DNA from: Acinetobacter sp. ANC 4910
GTDB lineage: Bacteria > Pseudomonadota > Gammaproteobacteria > Pseudomonadales > Moraxellaceae
Reading direction: 5' to 3'
Length of the DNA: 64,000 bases
NCBI RefSeq assembly: GCF_004331035.1
Contig: NZ_SJNT01000005.1
Location: 62,001-126,000, forward strand
The notes beneath the pieces were generated by a model. It searched no databases and had not been told where the DNA came from. It saw only the letters and a program-made list of their open reading frames with translations. Positions 29,672 to 39,398 of this stretch are shown in pieces; position 1 is the stretch's first letter, and each line of letters opens with the position of its first letter. A program made the translations under genes and the position numbers.

Positions 29672-30928
29672 ATGAGTATGTTCAACCTTCGTCCACTTAA
29701 CCTTGTAACTCTAGGTTGGTTTAGTAATGCCACTTTTGCAGAAAGCAGTTTGGAAAACTTCTCGATGCCTCAACGCTCCACCATTGTGGTGCCTGCTGCA
29801 GGCTTTAAGCAAGATATAAAAATGCGCTAACTTCTATTTAGTTGCCGATATTCATCTTATTTCTACACTTCAAAATCATAAGCTCACTTTGGGTGCCGAA
29901 TACAAAACGCTAAAAGTATTGATGATATTGCAGGTTTAAGAACGGAGTTTAAGCAAGACTCTTACTCATTCTATGCCGAAGATGAGCGGCACCTGATGGA
30001 TCATCTGCACTTTAGCTTTGATAGTCCTTATGAAGATCATTCAGGTTTTGGTGGCCATTTGCCCCCTGCACCTATTTAGTCTGGAATACTACCGATACTT
30101 TAACCCTGAAAAGTGGCGTGAGTATGCCTTACAAAGCTCCTTCGGCTAAAGCCTTGCACAACGGCATGATTAACTTTAGTGGTCACGCTACAATCCCTGT
30201 ACTTGGCAATCCTGATTTAAAACCTGAAACCTTTGTCAATTATGAACTGGGCTTAAATTATCCAGCTTCAGATCGACTCGATTTTAATATCACTGCATTC
30301 TTTAATCTTGTTAAAGATAAAACTGTATCTAAAGAATTTAATTGCAGTATCAGTGACTGCTCTGGATTAGGCAGCGGTGTGACGTCTTATTCCAAGAGTT
30401 TTAATGCCGACGAGGCAGAAATTTATGGTCTCGAAAGCTCATTCAAATATCAAATCATTCCTGAATAAGATATTAAAGCAGCTATACCCTTACCGAATCT
30501 GAAATTACCAAAGGTGAAAATAAAGGTTATGCAATTGAGCCTACAGCTAAACATTTATTCAATCTCACTTCGACATGGCATAGCAATCATGCCTTTGATC
30601 TATGGTAACAACATGAATATCAGTCTGGTCATCCGCGTTACGTAGTCAGCCAAACTAACGATGCACTGAAGATTCAAAAGCAAACCGATAATGCATTCTC
30701 TAGCTATAACTTATTTAATTTAGGGAGCAGTTATCAGCTTAATGATCGGGTTCGGATTAATGCGGCTGTAAACCATTTATTAGACCAAGATTTTACTGAA
30801 TACATGGACTTTACGACCTAAATGGTGATGTACAACAGGCATATAAGTACCTTTCTATCGGTTCTGCTATGTCTGGAACGTATGTTTCTGGGCATAACTA
30901 CAGACCGTCGATCTATTACGATTTTTAA
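29672..30928 (+). pseudogene. Decayed TonB-dependent siderophore receptor
   Basis: Broken outer-membrane receptor gene. The first 52 codons (ATG at 29672) read a signal peptide and the start of a TonB region (FSMPQRSTIVVPA), then hit a stop. Further pieces in changing frames read barrel sequence: HKLTLGAEYKTL near 29880, DDIAGLRTEFKQDSYSFY near 29920, VSMPYKAPSAKAL through NPDLKPETFVNYELGLNY at 30118-30260, AEIYGLESSFKYQI to 30468, then NLFNLGSSYQLNDRVRIN. The last codons give RPSIYYDF with a terminal Phe, as in barrel proteins. At least four internal stops and several frame changes are visible. The plug and part of the barrel are missing, so the gene is dead. The fragments resemble the FepA/CirA-type receptors. 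Confidence 0.9.
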
Positions 30929-31087
30929 TATTCAAAATCCCAATAAAAAATCATATTTTTACAGATTTTGACTATATTTATATAAAATCATGTACTTATA
31001 TACAATATGTTACACAATCTCATTAATTTTTACATTTTCCTTACAGGCCTTTATCGACAATTCCAATCATTTACAATTGGTAAAATA

Positions 31088-31106
31088 AATAAGAATTATT
31101 ATTATT
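31088..31106 (+). promoter_or_regulatory. Candidate Fur box before the siderophore receptor
   Basis: AATAAGAATTATTATTATT matches the 19-bp Fur consensus GATAATGATAATCATTATC at 13 positions. It lies about 40 bp before the receptor start. Iron control is expected for this gene class; the site itself is an inference. Confidence 0.5.
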
Positions 31107-31143
31107 CGCATAAGAATTTTTACTACTCTTTGTGAGTTCAGAA

Positions 31144-33444
31144 ATGTCATTTATTAAAACGCGTAAAAAATTAGTGTCGGCAGCAATTGCCTCGTCTTTA
31201 TCCGTTGTTGCGACCACGGCTATTGCACAAGAAGAAACTGCTCAATTGCCAACCATTCGCACGGAAGCAACTCAAGAAGAATCTTTAAAAGTTGATCAAT
31301 CTGCAAATACTAAATTTGTCGCGCCACTAAAAGATACGCCTAAATCTGTTTCTGTTCTTTCGCAAAAATTACTCAAAGAAACCAATTCTAATACACTGTT
31401 AGAAGCATTACGTTATGAACCAGGGATCACTTTGGGTGCTGGTGAAGGCGGTACACCATTTACAGATATGCCTTATATCCGTGGTTATAGCGGTCAATCT
31501 TCAATCTATGTTGATGGTGTTCGTAATACTACTTCACAAAGCCGTGATATGTTTGCGATTGAGCAGGTTGAAGTTATTAAAGGCTCATCTTCCGCTCTAG
31601 GCGGTGGTGGTAGCGTTGGCGGAAGCATTAACCTGATTCCTAAAGTTGCTCATGAAGGTGATACTTATCAAGGCAGCGTTCAAGGCGGAACCGACAACTA
31701 TAAACACATTCAATTAGATGCCAACAAAGACTTTGGTAATGGTATGGCTGGCCGTGTCATTGTGATGGGGCACGAAAATGAAAAAGCTGGACAAAGTGAC
31801 GGTGCTGAATTTGCACGTGCTGGTATCGCAACCAGTCTCGCATTTGGTCTAGGCTCTGACACACGTGGCTCTGTTGGTTATTATTATTTACGTAGCAATG
31901 ATGAACCAGATGCGGGTATTCCATTCAATAATGCAAAGCCAACAACACCTCCTCCTGGTGTAACTGTTAATCCTGGCGATGGTAAACCTGTAAGCGTCAA
32001 AGCTGGAACTTACTATGGCTGGAAAGCACGTGACTTTGACAAACGTGAAAACCAAATTGGTACGTTTAAGCTTGAACACGATTTCAATGAAAATCTGACC
32101 TTAGCGAATATTGCTACATATAACAAATCTAAATCTGATTATATCTATACCAATGCCGATGACTCTAAAGGAAACATCTACCGTGGTACTGTTGCACGAC
32201 GTGCGTTAAGTCGTATTTTAGAGACCGATGCGTATAGTGACCAATTGTCATTACGCGGTAAATTCAATACTGGTGCATTAAATCACTCGTTTAACGTCGG
32301 AACCGAATGGAGCCTACAAGAAACGGATCAAGGCATGCACACATTTACCAATGCAGCAGGTCAAACTACGTCTACAATCTTAACATCTAATATCAATTCA
32401 TGTGATGCAAGCGCTGCTGCACTGAATGGTTGGTGTACTGGCTTAAACAACCCAAGTAACGGTTCGTTTACCGATACAATTGGCAGTATTAAAGGTCAGT
32501 CTACAACGCGTAGTCAAACAATGTCTGTGTATGCTTTAGATAGCATCGAATTTAACCCACAATGGTTGCTTAACCTAGGCATCCGTTGGGATAAATTTGA
32601 AACCGAGAAAAAATATAATCAAGATGTCTATAAAACCAAAGATGGTGCCTATACTTCTGAAGTCTCTATTCCTAAAGGGACAAAATATGAAAGTGATTCA
32701 GACTTTTTCACTTATCAAGCTGGTTTAGTTTATAAACCAACTGAAAATGGTAGCATTTATACCAGTTTTGCAACCTCTGCAAACCCTGTAGGTGTTCTTG
32801 CAGAAGGCGATAGCAGTGACAACGCTTTAGGTACAACGGATATCATCAATGCCCTCAAGCCAGAAGAAGCTCGTACTTTTGAAATTGGTACCAAATGGGA
32901 CTTATTTAATAATCGTGCAAACTTAACTGCTGCAATTTTCCGTACTGAAAAGCAAAATACTCGCATTCAAATTGATTCAACTACTTCTGCTAATGCAGGT
33001 GAAAGCCGTGTTGATGGTTTCGAAGTTAGCTTAAACGGTAAAATCACCAACAAATGGGAAGTTTCAACAGGTTATAGCTACTTAGACAGTGAAATTACAA
33101 AAGCAGCATACAATTCAATTGCACAAGAAGGTAAACCACTGCCATTCGTTGCGAAAAACAGCGCAACTTTATGGTCAACTTATCGTGTTATGCCAAAGTT
33201 AACTTTAGGCGCGGGTGCAGAATATCGTGATCAAGTTTATGTAAACACAACTGCACCAAAATACTTACCGACCTATACCATTTACAATGCGATGGCTAAA
33301 TATGATGTCAACCGTAATGTGAATGTTCAGCTTAACGTGAATAATATTTCTGATAAACATTATTTCACGAGCGCACACGCGGCTCACTACGCATTTGAAG
33401 GCAATGGTCGCAATGCCGTATTGGCAATTAACTTTAAATACTAA
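31144..33444 (+). CDS. piuA: TonB-dependent catecholate-type siderophore receptor (PiuA/Fiu-like)
   Basis: Outer-membrane gated channel for ferric siderophores. The 766-residue protein has a signal peptide of about 32 residues (ending IAQEE) and a plug domain at about 60-170 with LKDTPKSVSVLSQKLL, PYIRGYSGQSSIYVDGVRN and QVEVIKGSSSALGGGGSVGGSINLIPK. A 22-strand barrel ends in NAVLAINFKY. The next gene is a PiuC-type hydroxylase, the partner seen beside PiuA receptors in Pseudomonas and Acinetobacter; PiuA-type receptors there take up catechol compounds including siderophore-linked antibiotics. ATG at 31144 is preferred over GTG at 31132. The symbol rests on context and similarity, not on a search. 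Confidence 0.85.
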   Translation: MSFIKTRKKLVSAAIASSLSVVATTAIAQEETAQLPTIRTEATQEESLKVDQSANTKFVAPLKDTPKSVSVLSQKLLKETNSNTLLEALRYEPGITLGAGEGGTPFTDMPYIRGYSGQSSIYVDGVRNTTSQSRDMFAIEQVEVIKGSSSALGGGGSVGGSINLIPKVAHEGDTYQGSVQGGTDNYKHIQLDANKDFGNGMAGRVIVMGHENEKAGQSDGAEFARAGIATSLAFGLGSDTRGSVGYYYLRSNDEPDAGIPFNNAKPTTPPPGVTVNPGDGKPVSVKAGTYYGWKARDFDKRENQIGTFKLEHDFNENLTLANIATYNKSKSDYIYTNADDSKGNIYRGTVARRALSRILETDAYSDQLSLRGKFNTGALNHSFNVGTEWSLQETDQGMHTFTNAAGQTTSTILTSNINSCDASAAALNGWCTGLNNPSNGSFTDTIGSIKGQSTTRSQTMSVYALDSIEFNPQWLLNLGIRWDKFETEKKYNQDVYKTKDGAYTSEVSIPKGTKYESDSDFFTYQAGLVYKPTENGSIYTSFATSANPVGVLAEGDSSDNALGTTDIINALKPEEARTFEIGTKWDLFNNRANLTAAIFRTEKQNTRIQIDSTTSANAGESRVDGFEVSLNGKITNKWEVSTGYSYLDSEITKAAYNSIAQEGKPLPFVAKNSATLWSTYRVMPKLTLGAGAEYRDQVYVNTTAPKYLPTYTIYNAMAKYDVNRNVNVQLNVNNISDKHYFTSAHAAHYAFEGNGRNAVLAINFKY

Positions 33445-33447
33445 GAC

Positions 33448-33520
33448 CAAATCCCATAAATTAATTATGGGATTTGTTTAAGTTAAGATAAAATAGCCTC
33501 TGCCCAGAGGCTATTTTATC
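33448..33520 (+). terminator. Two strong hairpins between piuA and piuC
   Basis: First stem CAAATCCCATAA / TTATGGGATTTG (33448-33476). Second stem GATAAAATAGCCTCTG / CAGAGGCTATTTTATC (33487-33520), 16 perfect pairs with a two-base centre. Together they probably stop or strongly reduce read-through into piuC. Confidence 0.75.
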
Positions 33521-33546
33521 ACCATTTATTTAGAAGGATATAGGCT

Positions 33547-34230
33547 GTGATTCATCACATTCCAAATGTTTTATCCAAAGAACAAGTCGCTGAATTTCGC
33601 CAATTGATGGCAACAGCAAATTGGGTAGGTGGGAAAGTAACAGCAGGTACCCTTTCTGCCTCAGTCAAACAAAATCAACAACTTTCGGAAAATGATTCCC
33701 TCACCCATCATCTGAGTGAGTTGGTGATTCAAGCAATTTGGAAAAATCCAGTTTTTCAAGCCGCTGCATTGCCGCATCAAATTATTCCCCCACTGTTTAA
33801 CCGTTATGATGAACATGAAAGTTTTGGTTTTCATGTTGATAACTCAATCCGCCTGATTCGTGGAACTTCACAGCAAATGCGTACAGATTTATCCTGTACC
33901 CTATTTTTAAGTGAACCTGAAGAATACGATGGCGGCGATTTGGTGATTGAAGACACCTATGGTTATCATGAAGTGAAGTTACCCGCAGGTGATGTCGTAC
34001 TCTACCCAGCAACTAGCTTACATGAAGTTAGTAGCATTACTCGCGGTACACGTTTTGCTTCATTTTTCTGGGTACAAAGTTTAATTCGTGATGACCAGAA
34101 ACGACATCTGCTGTTCAATCTTGATGAAAGTATTCGTCAATTACGTAAGGATCATGATGATGCTTATCCTGAGGTAATGAAACTGACCAACATTTATCAC
34201 AACTTGATTCGAATGTGGTCGGAATTATAA
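33547..34230 (+). CDS. piuC: PKHD-type Fe(II)/2-oxoglutarate-dependent hydroxylase
   Basis: Non-haem iron dioxygenase of 227 residues, commonly found next to siderophore receptors; its substrate is not settled. The iron-binding triad is readable as H-x-D in [10 protein letters not shown] (about 96-98) and the distal histidine in TSLHEVSSI (about 159). The 2-oxoglutarate-binding arginine is in [14 protein letters not shown]-terminal [19 protein letters not shown] is typical. The start is GTG at 33547 with GAAGGA upstream; no in-frame ATG is close. It follows the receptor gene but sits behind two hairpins. Confidence 0.9.
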   Translation: MIHHIPNVLSKEQVAEFRQLMATANWVGGKVTAGTLSASVKQNQQLSENDSLTHHLSELVIQAIWKNPVFQAAALPHQIIPPLFNRYDEHESFGFHVDNSIRLIRGTSQQMRTDLSCTLFLSEPEEYDGGDLVIEDTYGYHEVKLPAGDVVLYPATSLHEVSSITRGTRFASFFWVQSLIRDDQKRHLLFNLDESIRQLRKDHDDAYPEVMKLTNIYHNLIRMWSEL

Positions 34231-34455
34231 GTATTCTGCACACTTTGTTATTATATTTTTCATAAAATAAATTTATCTTGGGAAATTTTTTCTAATATTA
34301 AAATAATACTGCAAAATTAGAAAAACATTTCCCTAGCAATCCTATTAGAATAAATTATGAACCTTTTGCACCAAGTGCAATTTTCGCCTAGACTGCATTT
34401 AACGCTATGCGAATGCTTGCGTAAGTGAAACTTCCCTATTGATTTTGATGGTTAC
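34231..34455. promoter_or_regulatory. Upstream region of leuA leader with inverted repeat
   Basis: Non-coding. TTGCAC-CAA-GTGCAA at 34366-34380 is a perfect inverted repeat and a candidate operator. The promoter of the leader and leuA should lie in this stretch. No gene seen. Confidence 0.4.
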
Positions 34456-34542
34456 ATGATGAAAACGAATGATATTTTTGCTTTTCCGACTCACGCTCAA
34501 CCTCAAATGAATCTCCTGATGCTGCGCCACGCGCGCGTATAA
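34456..34542 (+). CDS. leuL: Putative leuA leader peptide
   Basis: 28-codon frame starting ATGATGAAAACG and ending with the residues MNLLMLRHARV before TAA. Three of five consecutive codons near its end are leucine (CTC, CTG, ATG, CTG), and the frame lies 128 bp before leuA, the layout of a translational attenuation leader. A short stem TTGCC/GGCAA follows the stop with a T-rich tract (CTACTTTTTCCC) after it, but I could not draw a convincing pair of competing hairpins. The leucine count is modest compared with E. coli LeuL, so this is a candidate only. Confidence 0.5.
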   Translation: MMKTNDIFAFPTHAQPQMNLLMLRHARV

Positions 34543-34670
34543 AAATTTTGCCTGTTTGGCAATTATTCCTACTTTTTCCCTTTAAATATTTTTAAATAAA
34601 CACCATATATATTGTAGCAAGTTGCAGATTTCACAAGACCAAGCAACCCATGCTGCACAAGGAGTTCCTC

Positions 34671-36368
34671 ATGATGTTGGCTGATCCAAGTAAAAAATAT
34701 CGTCGCATGTACCAGCGTGTAGACTTGCCTGACCGTCAATGGCCAAACAAAGAAATTACCCAAGCCCCAATTTGGATGAGTACCGACCTTCGTGACGGTA
34801 ACCAAGCAATTTTTGAACCGATGGACATGGAACAAAAGTTTAAAATGTTCCAAATGTTGGTCAAAATTGGCTTTAAACATATTGAAATTGGCTTCCCTTC
34901 TGCATCTCAAATCGACTTTGACTTCACGCGTAAATTGATTGAAGAAGGTCATATTCCTGATGATGTCTATATTGAAGTTTTGGTCCAAGCGCGTGATCAC
35001 TTGATCCAACGTACCTTTGAATCATTACAAGGGGCAAAACGTGCAATTGTGCATATCTACAATTCAAACTCTCCAACATTCCGTCAAAAAGTATTAAATG
35101 TGGATGTTGCAGGTGCAAAACAATTAGCCATCAATGCAGCTGAAAAAGTCAAAGAATATGCAGCCAAGCAACCTGAAACTGAATGGGTCTTCCAATATAG
35201 CCCAGAATGTTTCTCTGCAACGGAATTAGAAGTTGCGAAAGATGTCTGTGATGCTGTGACTGAAATCTGGGATGCACGCCCAGACCATAAAGTCATTTTG
35301 AACTTACCTGCAACAGTAGAAGTATCGACTCCAAATGTCTATGCAGACCAAATCGAATGGATGCATCGTAATATTCAACGTCGTGATGGTGTAATCATTT
35401 CAGTTCACTGTCACAATGACCGTGGCTGTGGTATCGCTGCTTCTGAATTAGCTATTATGGCGGGTGCTGACCGTGTAGAAGGCTGTGTGTTTGGTAATGG
35501 TGAACGTACAGGTAATGTTGATGTGGCTGCAATTGCCTTGAACATGTACACCCAAGGTGTTGCACCAAACTTAGACTTTTCCAACATTAATGAAGTGATT
35601 GCAACTGTAGAAGAGTGCACAGGATTACCTGTACATCCTCGTCATCCTTATGCAGGTGACTTGGTCTTCACTGCATTCTCTGGCTCACACCAAGATGCAA
35701 TTAAAAAAGGCTTTGAATACCAGAAAAATCAAGAAGTCTGGGACATGCCTTACTTACCAATCGATCCGAAAGATTTAGGTCGTGACTACGATGCTGTGAT
35801 TCGTGTCAATTCACAATCTGGTAAAGGTGGTATTGCATACTTGTTAGAAGCAAACTACAACGTGGTATTGCCGCGTCGTTTACAAATTGAATTCTCGCAA
35901 GTGGTACAACAAGTTGCAGATGAGGAAGGTGTTGAAGTTTCAGCTCAACAAATCTGGGGCTTGTTTAAAGATAAGTATGTCAGCACCAAAGATGCTCATT
36001 ATTCAGCGAAAAATTACCGCTTGTCCGACGATAATGGCAACCAAGTGATTGAGTTAGATATCGAACTTGATGGTGAAGTCCAGCATTTACGTGGTGAGGG
36101 CAACGGTCCAATTTCAGCGATGTTAAATGCGCTTCAATTACCTATTGATGTCTTGAACTATGAAGAGCGCAGCATTAGCTCAGGCGCACATGCCAAAGCC
36201 TTAGCATTAATTGAAATTCAAGTGAAAGGTACAGGTAAATCTGCCTTTGGTGCGGGTGTTCATGACAACATTGTGACCGCCTCTATTGAAGCAATCCTTG
36301 CATGTACCAACCGTTTAATTGAACAAGGTGTACTCAGCACTGAACAAGTGATTGCTGCTGCGGTATAA
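34671..36368 (+). CDS. leuA: 2-isopropylmalate synthase
   Basis: Condenses acetyl-CoA and 2-oxoisovalerate, the first step of leucine synthesis, and is feedback-inhibited by leucine. The 565-residue protein has a TIM-barrel catalytic part with [15 protein letters not shown], the metal ligands in [29 protein letters not shown], and a C-terminal regulatory LeuA dimer domain from about 430. ATG at 34671 has AAGGAG six bases upstream, which beats the in-frame ATG at 34650 that lies before that ribosome site. Confidence 0.97.
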   Translation: MMLADPSKKYRRMYQRVDLPDRQWPNKEITQAPIWMSTDLRDGNQAIFEPMDMEQKFKMFQMLVKIGFKHIEIGFPSASQIDFDFTRKLIEEGHIPDDVYIEVLVQARDHLIQRTFESLQGAKRAIVHIYNSNSPTFRQKVLNVDVAGAKQLAINAAEKVKEYAAKQPETEWVFQYSPECFSATELEVAKDVCDAVTEIWDARPDHKVILNLPATVEVSTPNVYADQIEWMHRNIQRRDGVIISVHCHNDRGCGIAASELAIMAGADRVEGCVFGNGERTGNVDVAAIALNMYTQGVAPNLDFSNINEVIATVEECTGLPVHPRHPYAGDLVFTAFSGSHQDAIKKGFEYQKNQEVWDMPYLPIDPKDLGRDYDAVIRVNSQSGKGGIAYLLEANYNVVLPRRLQIEFSQVVQQVADEEGVEVSAQQIWGLFKDKYVSTKDAHYSAKNYRLSDDNGNQVIELDIELDGEVQHLRGEGNGPISAMLNALQLPIDVLNYEERSISSGAHAKALALIEIQVKGTGKSAFGAGVHDNIVTASIEAILACTNRLIEQGVLSTEQVIAAAV

Positions 36369-36405
36369 GGATTAACAATATTCATTAGCACTAAAATGAC
36401 TTTAG

Positions 36406-36436
36406 AAGGATACCCTCAAGTGGTATCCTTTTGTTT
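36406..36436 (+). terminator. Intrinsic terminator of leuA
   Basis: Stem AAGGATACC / GGTATCCTT with a seven-base loop and a T-rich tail. Confidence 0.9.
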
Positions 36437-36469
36437 ATTGTTCTAAAAAATTTAAGGCGAAGTATTTCT

Positions 36470-37630
36470 GTGTCTTTTCCAGCTGACTCAGTGGGTCTCG
36501 TAACCCCACAAAAGTTCCAATTCGAAGAGCCGTTAGAACTAGAATGTGGTCGTGTTTTACCACGTTTCGAAATGATGGTTGAAACCTACGGCACACTCAA
36601 CGCAGATCACTCGAATGCCATTCTGATTTGTCACGCCTTATCGGGACATCATCATGCGGCTGGCTATCATCATGAAGATGATAAGAAAGCAGGTTGGTGG
36701 GATGCCTGTATTGGCCCTGGAAAAGCAATTGATACGTCTAAATTCTTTATTATCTCCTTAAATAACATTGGGGGCTGTAACGGTTCGACAGGTCCAACTT
36801 CGCCAAATCCTGAAAATGACAATCGTCCTTATGGGCCAGATTTTCCTTTAGTGACCGTGCGTGACTGGGTTAAAACCCAAGCCATGCTCTCTGATCGTTT
36901 AGGTATTCAGACTTGGTATGCCGTTATTGGTGGTTCTTTGGGTGGCATGCAGGCTTTACAATGGTCGGTTGATTATCCTGAGCGTTTACAAAAATGCGTG
37001 ATTATTGCCAGTGCTCCCAAACTATCCGCACAGAATATTGCCTTTAACGAAGTGGCACGTCAGTCGATTTTGTCTGATCCTGATTTCCATCAAGGTCGTT
37101 ATTTGGAACATGACAGCTATCCAAAACGCGGTTTAATTTTGGCTCGTATGGTCGGTCATATTACCTACCTATCTGAAGAAGCGATGAAACAAAAATTTGG
37201 TCGTGACTTAAAGTCGGGCAAATTTATGTACGGCTTTGATGTCGAATTCCAAGTCGAAAGTTATTTGCGTTATCAAGGTGAACAGTTCAGTCGTAACTTT
37301 GATGCCAATACGTATCTTATTATGACCAAGGCACTGGACTATTTTGATCCGTCGCGTGAATATGAACATTCATTGACCCAAGCGATGTCTCAGACCCAAT
37401 GTCAATTCTTAGTGGTGTCGTTTACCACGGACTGGCGCTTTACTCCTGAACGCTCACAAGAAATTGTGGATGCACTCATTAGTAATCACAAGCCTGTGAG
37501 CTACTTGGATATTGATGCTGAACAAGGCCATGATTCATTCTTGTTCCCGATTCCGCTTTATGTAAAATCATTACGTGCATTTTTAGGTGGTGAAGAACAG
37601 CTTAAATCTACCGCTAAGGAGGCTGTGTAA
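36470..37630 (+). CDS. metX: Homoserine O-acyltransferase
   Basis: Transfers an acyl group to homoserine in methionine synthesis. This is an alpha/beta-hydrolase-fold enzyme of 386 residues with the nucleophile serine in [12 protein letters not shown], the aspartate in [10 protein letters not shown] and the histidine in [27 protein letters not shown] is a family hallmark. The start is GTG at 36470, giving the usual N-terminus ([16 protein letters not shown]); longer frames run into the leuA terminator. It overlaps metW by one base (TAATG), so the two are translationally coupled. Acetyl versus succinyl specificity is not decided by eye. Confidence 0.95.
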   Translation: MSFPADSVGLVTPQKFQFEEPLELECGRVLPRFEMMVETYGTLNADHSNAILICHALSGHHHAAGYHHEDDKKAGWWDACIGPGKAIDTSKFFIISLNNIGGCNGSTGPTSPNPENDNRPYGPDFPLVTVRDWVKTQAMLSDRLGIQTWYAVIGGSLGGMQALQWSVDYPERLQKCVIIASAPKLSAQNIAFNEVARQSILSDPDFHQGRYLEHDSYPKRGLILARMVGHITYLSEEAMKQKFGRDLKSGKFMYGFDVEFQVESYLRYQGEQFSRNFDANTYLIMTKALDYFDPSREYEHSLTQAMSQTQCQFLVVSFTTDWRFTPERSQEIVDALISNHKPVSYLDIDAEQGHDSFLFPIPLYVKSLRAFLGGEEQLKSTAKEAV

Positions 37631-38223
37631 TGCGTATCGATCACCAACTCGCTGAAGCATGGATTAACCCCAACTCCAAAGTCCTCGATTTGGGCTGTGG
37701 TGATGGTGAATTGTTAGCTCACATGAGCAAACAGCACAATATTCGTGCATATGGCTTAGAAATTGATCAGGAAAAGATTGCAATTGCGATCAGCCGAGGG
37801 TTAAATATTATTCAGCAGGACTTAAATTTAGGTTTAAGTCGCTTTGCCGACCAGTCTTTTGACTATGTGGTCATGGCACAAGCTTTGCAAGCTGTAGATG
37901 CGCCTGACGTATTATTACGTGATATGGTGCGTGTGGGGAAACAGGCGATTATTACTTTTCCAAACTTTGCACATTGGAAGACCCGTTCTTTCTTGGCTTT
38001 GAAAGGAATGATGCCAGTTTCAGAAGCATTACCTTATATGTGGTATAATACTCCAAACATCCACTTATGTACTTTTCGAGATTTTGAAGCACTTTGTGCA
38101 GAAAACAACATCCGAATAATTAATCGACTCGCCGTGAATGGGGATCAGCAAGGTAGTTTACTTAGTAAACATATCCCAAATCTGTTTGGTGAAGTCGCAA
38201 TTTATCGAGTGAGCGCGCTATGA
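37630..38223 (+). CDS. metW: MetW methionine biosynthesis protein
   Basis: Small SAM-binding methyltransferase-fold protein of 197 residues that accompanies MetX and is needed for its full activity in several bacteria. Motif I is VLDLGCGDGELLAHM (about 19-33) and the acidic contact is in YGLEIDQEKI. The N-terminus begins [12 protein letters not shown], as in the family. Start overlaps the metX stop by one base; its own stop overlaps the next start by four bases (ATGA), so three genes form one tight operon. Confidence 0.95.
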   Translation: MRIDHQLAEAWINPNSKVLDLGCGDGELLAHMSKQHNIRAYGLEIDQEKIAIAISRGLNIIQQDLNLGLSRFADQSFDYVVMAQALQAVDAPDVLLRDMVRVGKQAIITFPNFAHWKTRSFLALKGMMPVSEALPYMWYNTPNIHLCTFRDFEALCAENNIRIINRLAVNGDQQGSLLSKHIPNLFGEVAIYRVSAL

Positions 38224-38807
38224 AAAAATTATTATTAAGCACACTAGTTTTTGGACTTTTTAGCATTCAGTCTCATGCTGAGTACGTTTCGCCATCTACT
38301 TCCATTTCTAGTCAAGCTGCCCAATATTCAACCATGGATATTGATAACTTAATTAAAGCTGCAAAAGCAGGTCAACCTGCTGCACAGTTCTACTTAGGCA
38401 CCAAATACCAAACGGGTAAAGACGTCAAGCAAGATGACCGTCAAGCTTTTGCTTGGTTTAAAGCTGCTGCTGATCAGGGCTTATCCCCTGCACAGTTAAA
38501 TGTAGGTCGTATGTATGCCGATGGCGTTGGGGTTGCCAAAAGTGAAACTTTGGCTCGCCAATACTTTGAAAAGGCAGCCAGCCATGGTGACAACCGTGCC
38601 AGCTTTAACCTTGCCATGATGGAAGAGCAAAAGAAAAACTACATTGGTGCTTACCAATGGTATGAACTTTCAACGCGTGATGGCATGCTCGACAATAAAG
38701 TCATTACCATGTCAGAAGGCAAAAAAACGGCTTTGGCAGCCAACTTGACTCAAGACCAGATTCGTTTGGCACGTGACCGTGCAGACAAATGGATTCAGGC
38801 GCAATAA
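38220..38807 (+). CDS. Exported Sel1-repeat protein
   Basis: Protein of 195 residues with a signal peptide (about 1-20, cut near SHAEYV) and about three Sel1-like helical repeats. These are QPAAQFYLGTKYQTGKDVKQDDRQAFAWFKAAADQG, a second from LSPAQLNVGRMYADGVGVAKS, and a third from NRASFNLAMMEEQKKNY. Such repeats bind other proteins in the periplasm. The partner is unknown. The ATGA overlap with metW shows translational coupling, which is curious for a periplasmic protein behind two cytoplasmic methionine genes. Confidence 0.88.
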   Translation: MKKLLLSTLVFGLFSIQSHAEYVSPSTSISSQAAQYSTMDIDNLIKAAKAGQPAAQFYLGTKYQTGKDVKQDDRQAFAWFKAAADQGLSPAQLNVGRMYADGVGVAKSETLARQYFEKAASHGDNRASFNLAMMEEQKKNYIGAYQWYELSTRDGMLDNKVITMSEGKKTALAANLTQDQIRLARDRADKWIQAQ

Positions 38808-38826
38808 TATTGCACTGACTCTAGAT

Positions 38827-38852
38827 AGCACCTTCGGGTGCTTTTTTATTTT
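38827..38852 (+). terminator. Intrinsic terminator of metX-metW-Sel1
   Basis: Stem AGCACC / GGTGCT on a TTCG tetraloop followed by a T run; it just touches the stop of the convergent acetyltransferase gene. Confidence 0.92.
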
Positions 38853-39291
38853 AGGCAGTTGTATTTTTTTGCATCATCACAAACCTTAAACCATGTGCTT
38901 CAATCACCTCTGACACAGCCTTAAAGCCAAATTTTTGATAAATAGGTTGTGCATAACAACTTGAATTTACACTTATTACAGTGATATTTTCCTGTAGTTC
39001 AGCCACAACAGAATTCCACAGTTTTCGACCAATGCCCTGCTTTTGTACCGAGGTATCTACAAAAAAATGTACGAGATGGGCGGGTTCTTTATAAGCAATG
39101 ATGCCTAAAATTTTTTCATTCTGTTCATAGACATAATAATGAACCTGTTGCGTGTCTAATAATTTTAAAATGGTGGCTGAAGAAAATTTTTCTTCACCTT
39201 CATGACTTATGGCAAAGTCGGCAATATAAGGTTGAATTAATCTCTCAATTTGTTCTAAATCTGCATGGGTGGCTGGGCGAATCATATTCAT
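38851..39291 (-). CDS. GNAT-family N-acetyltransferase
   Basis: Acetyl-CoA-dependent acetyltransferase of 146 residues; the substrate is unknown. The GNAT fold shows in HLVHFFVDTSVQKQGIGRKLWNSVV (beta-4, then the QxxGxG/A acetyl-CoA loop QKQGIG) and in the C-terminal YQKFGFKAV. N-terminal IRPATHADLEQIERLI is typical. It is convergent with the Sel1-protein gene and shares its terminator region. Confidence 0.88.
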   Translation of the reverse strand: MNMIRPATHADLEQIERLIQPYIADFAISHEGEEKFSSATILKLLDTQQVHYYVYEQNEKILGIIAYKEPAHLVHFFVDTSVQKQGIGRKLWNSVVAELQENITVISVNSSCYAQPIYQKFGFKAVSEVIEAHGLRFVMMQKNTTA

Positions 39292-39398
39292 TTATCTCTT
39301 GTTCTTATTCAAAATCAGCTGTTGGTTTTAATCTTCATGGATTATGCTGCTTTTATACAATCTAATTCAGTTAAAATATAGACCTTTATTTTCAATTC

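Noticed and set aside
30118..30468. A separate 116-residue gene
   Set aside because: The sequence is an internal barrel piece of a receptor; upstream and downstream fragments of the same protein lie in other frames, so it is part of the pseudogene.
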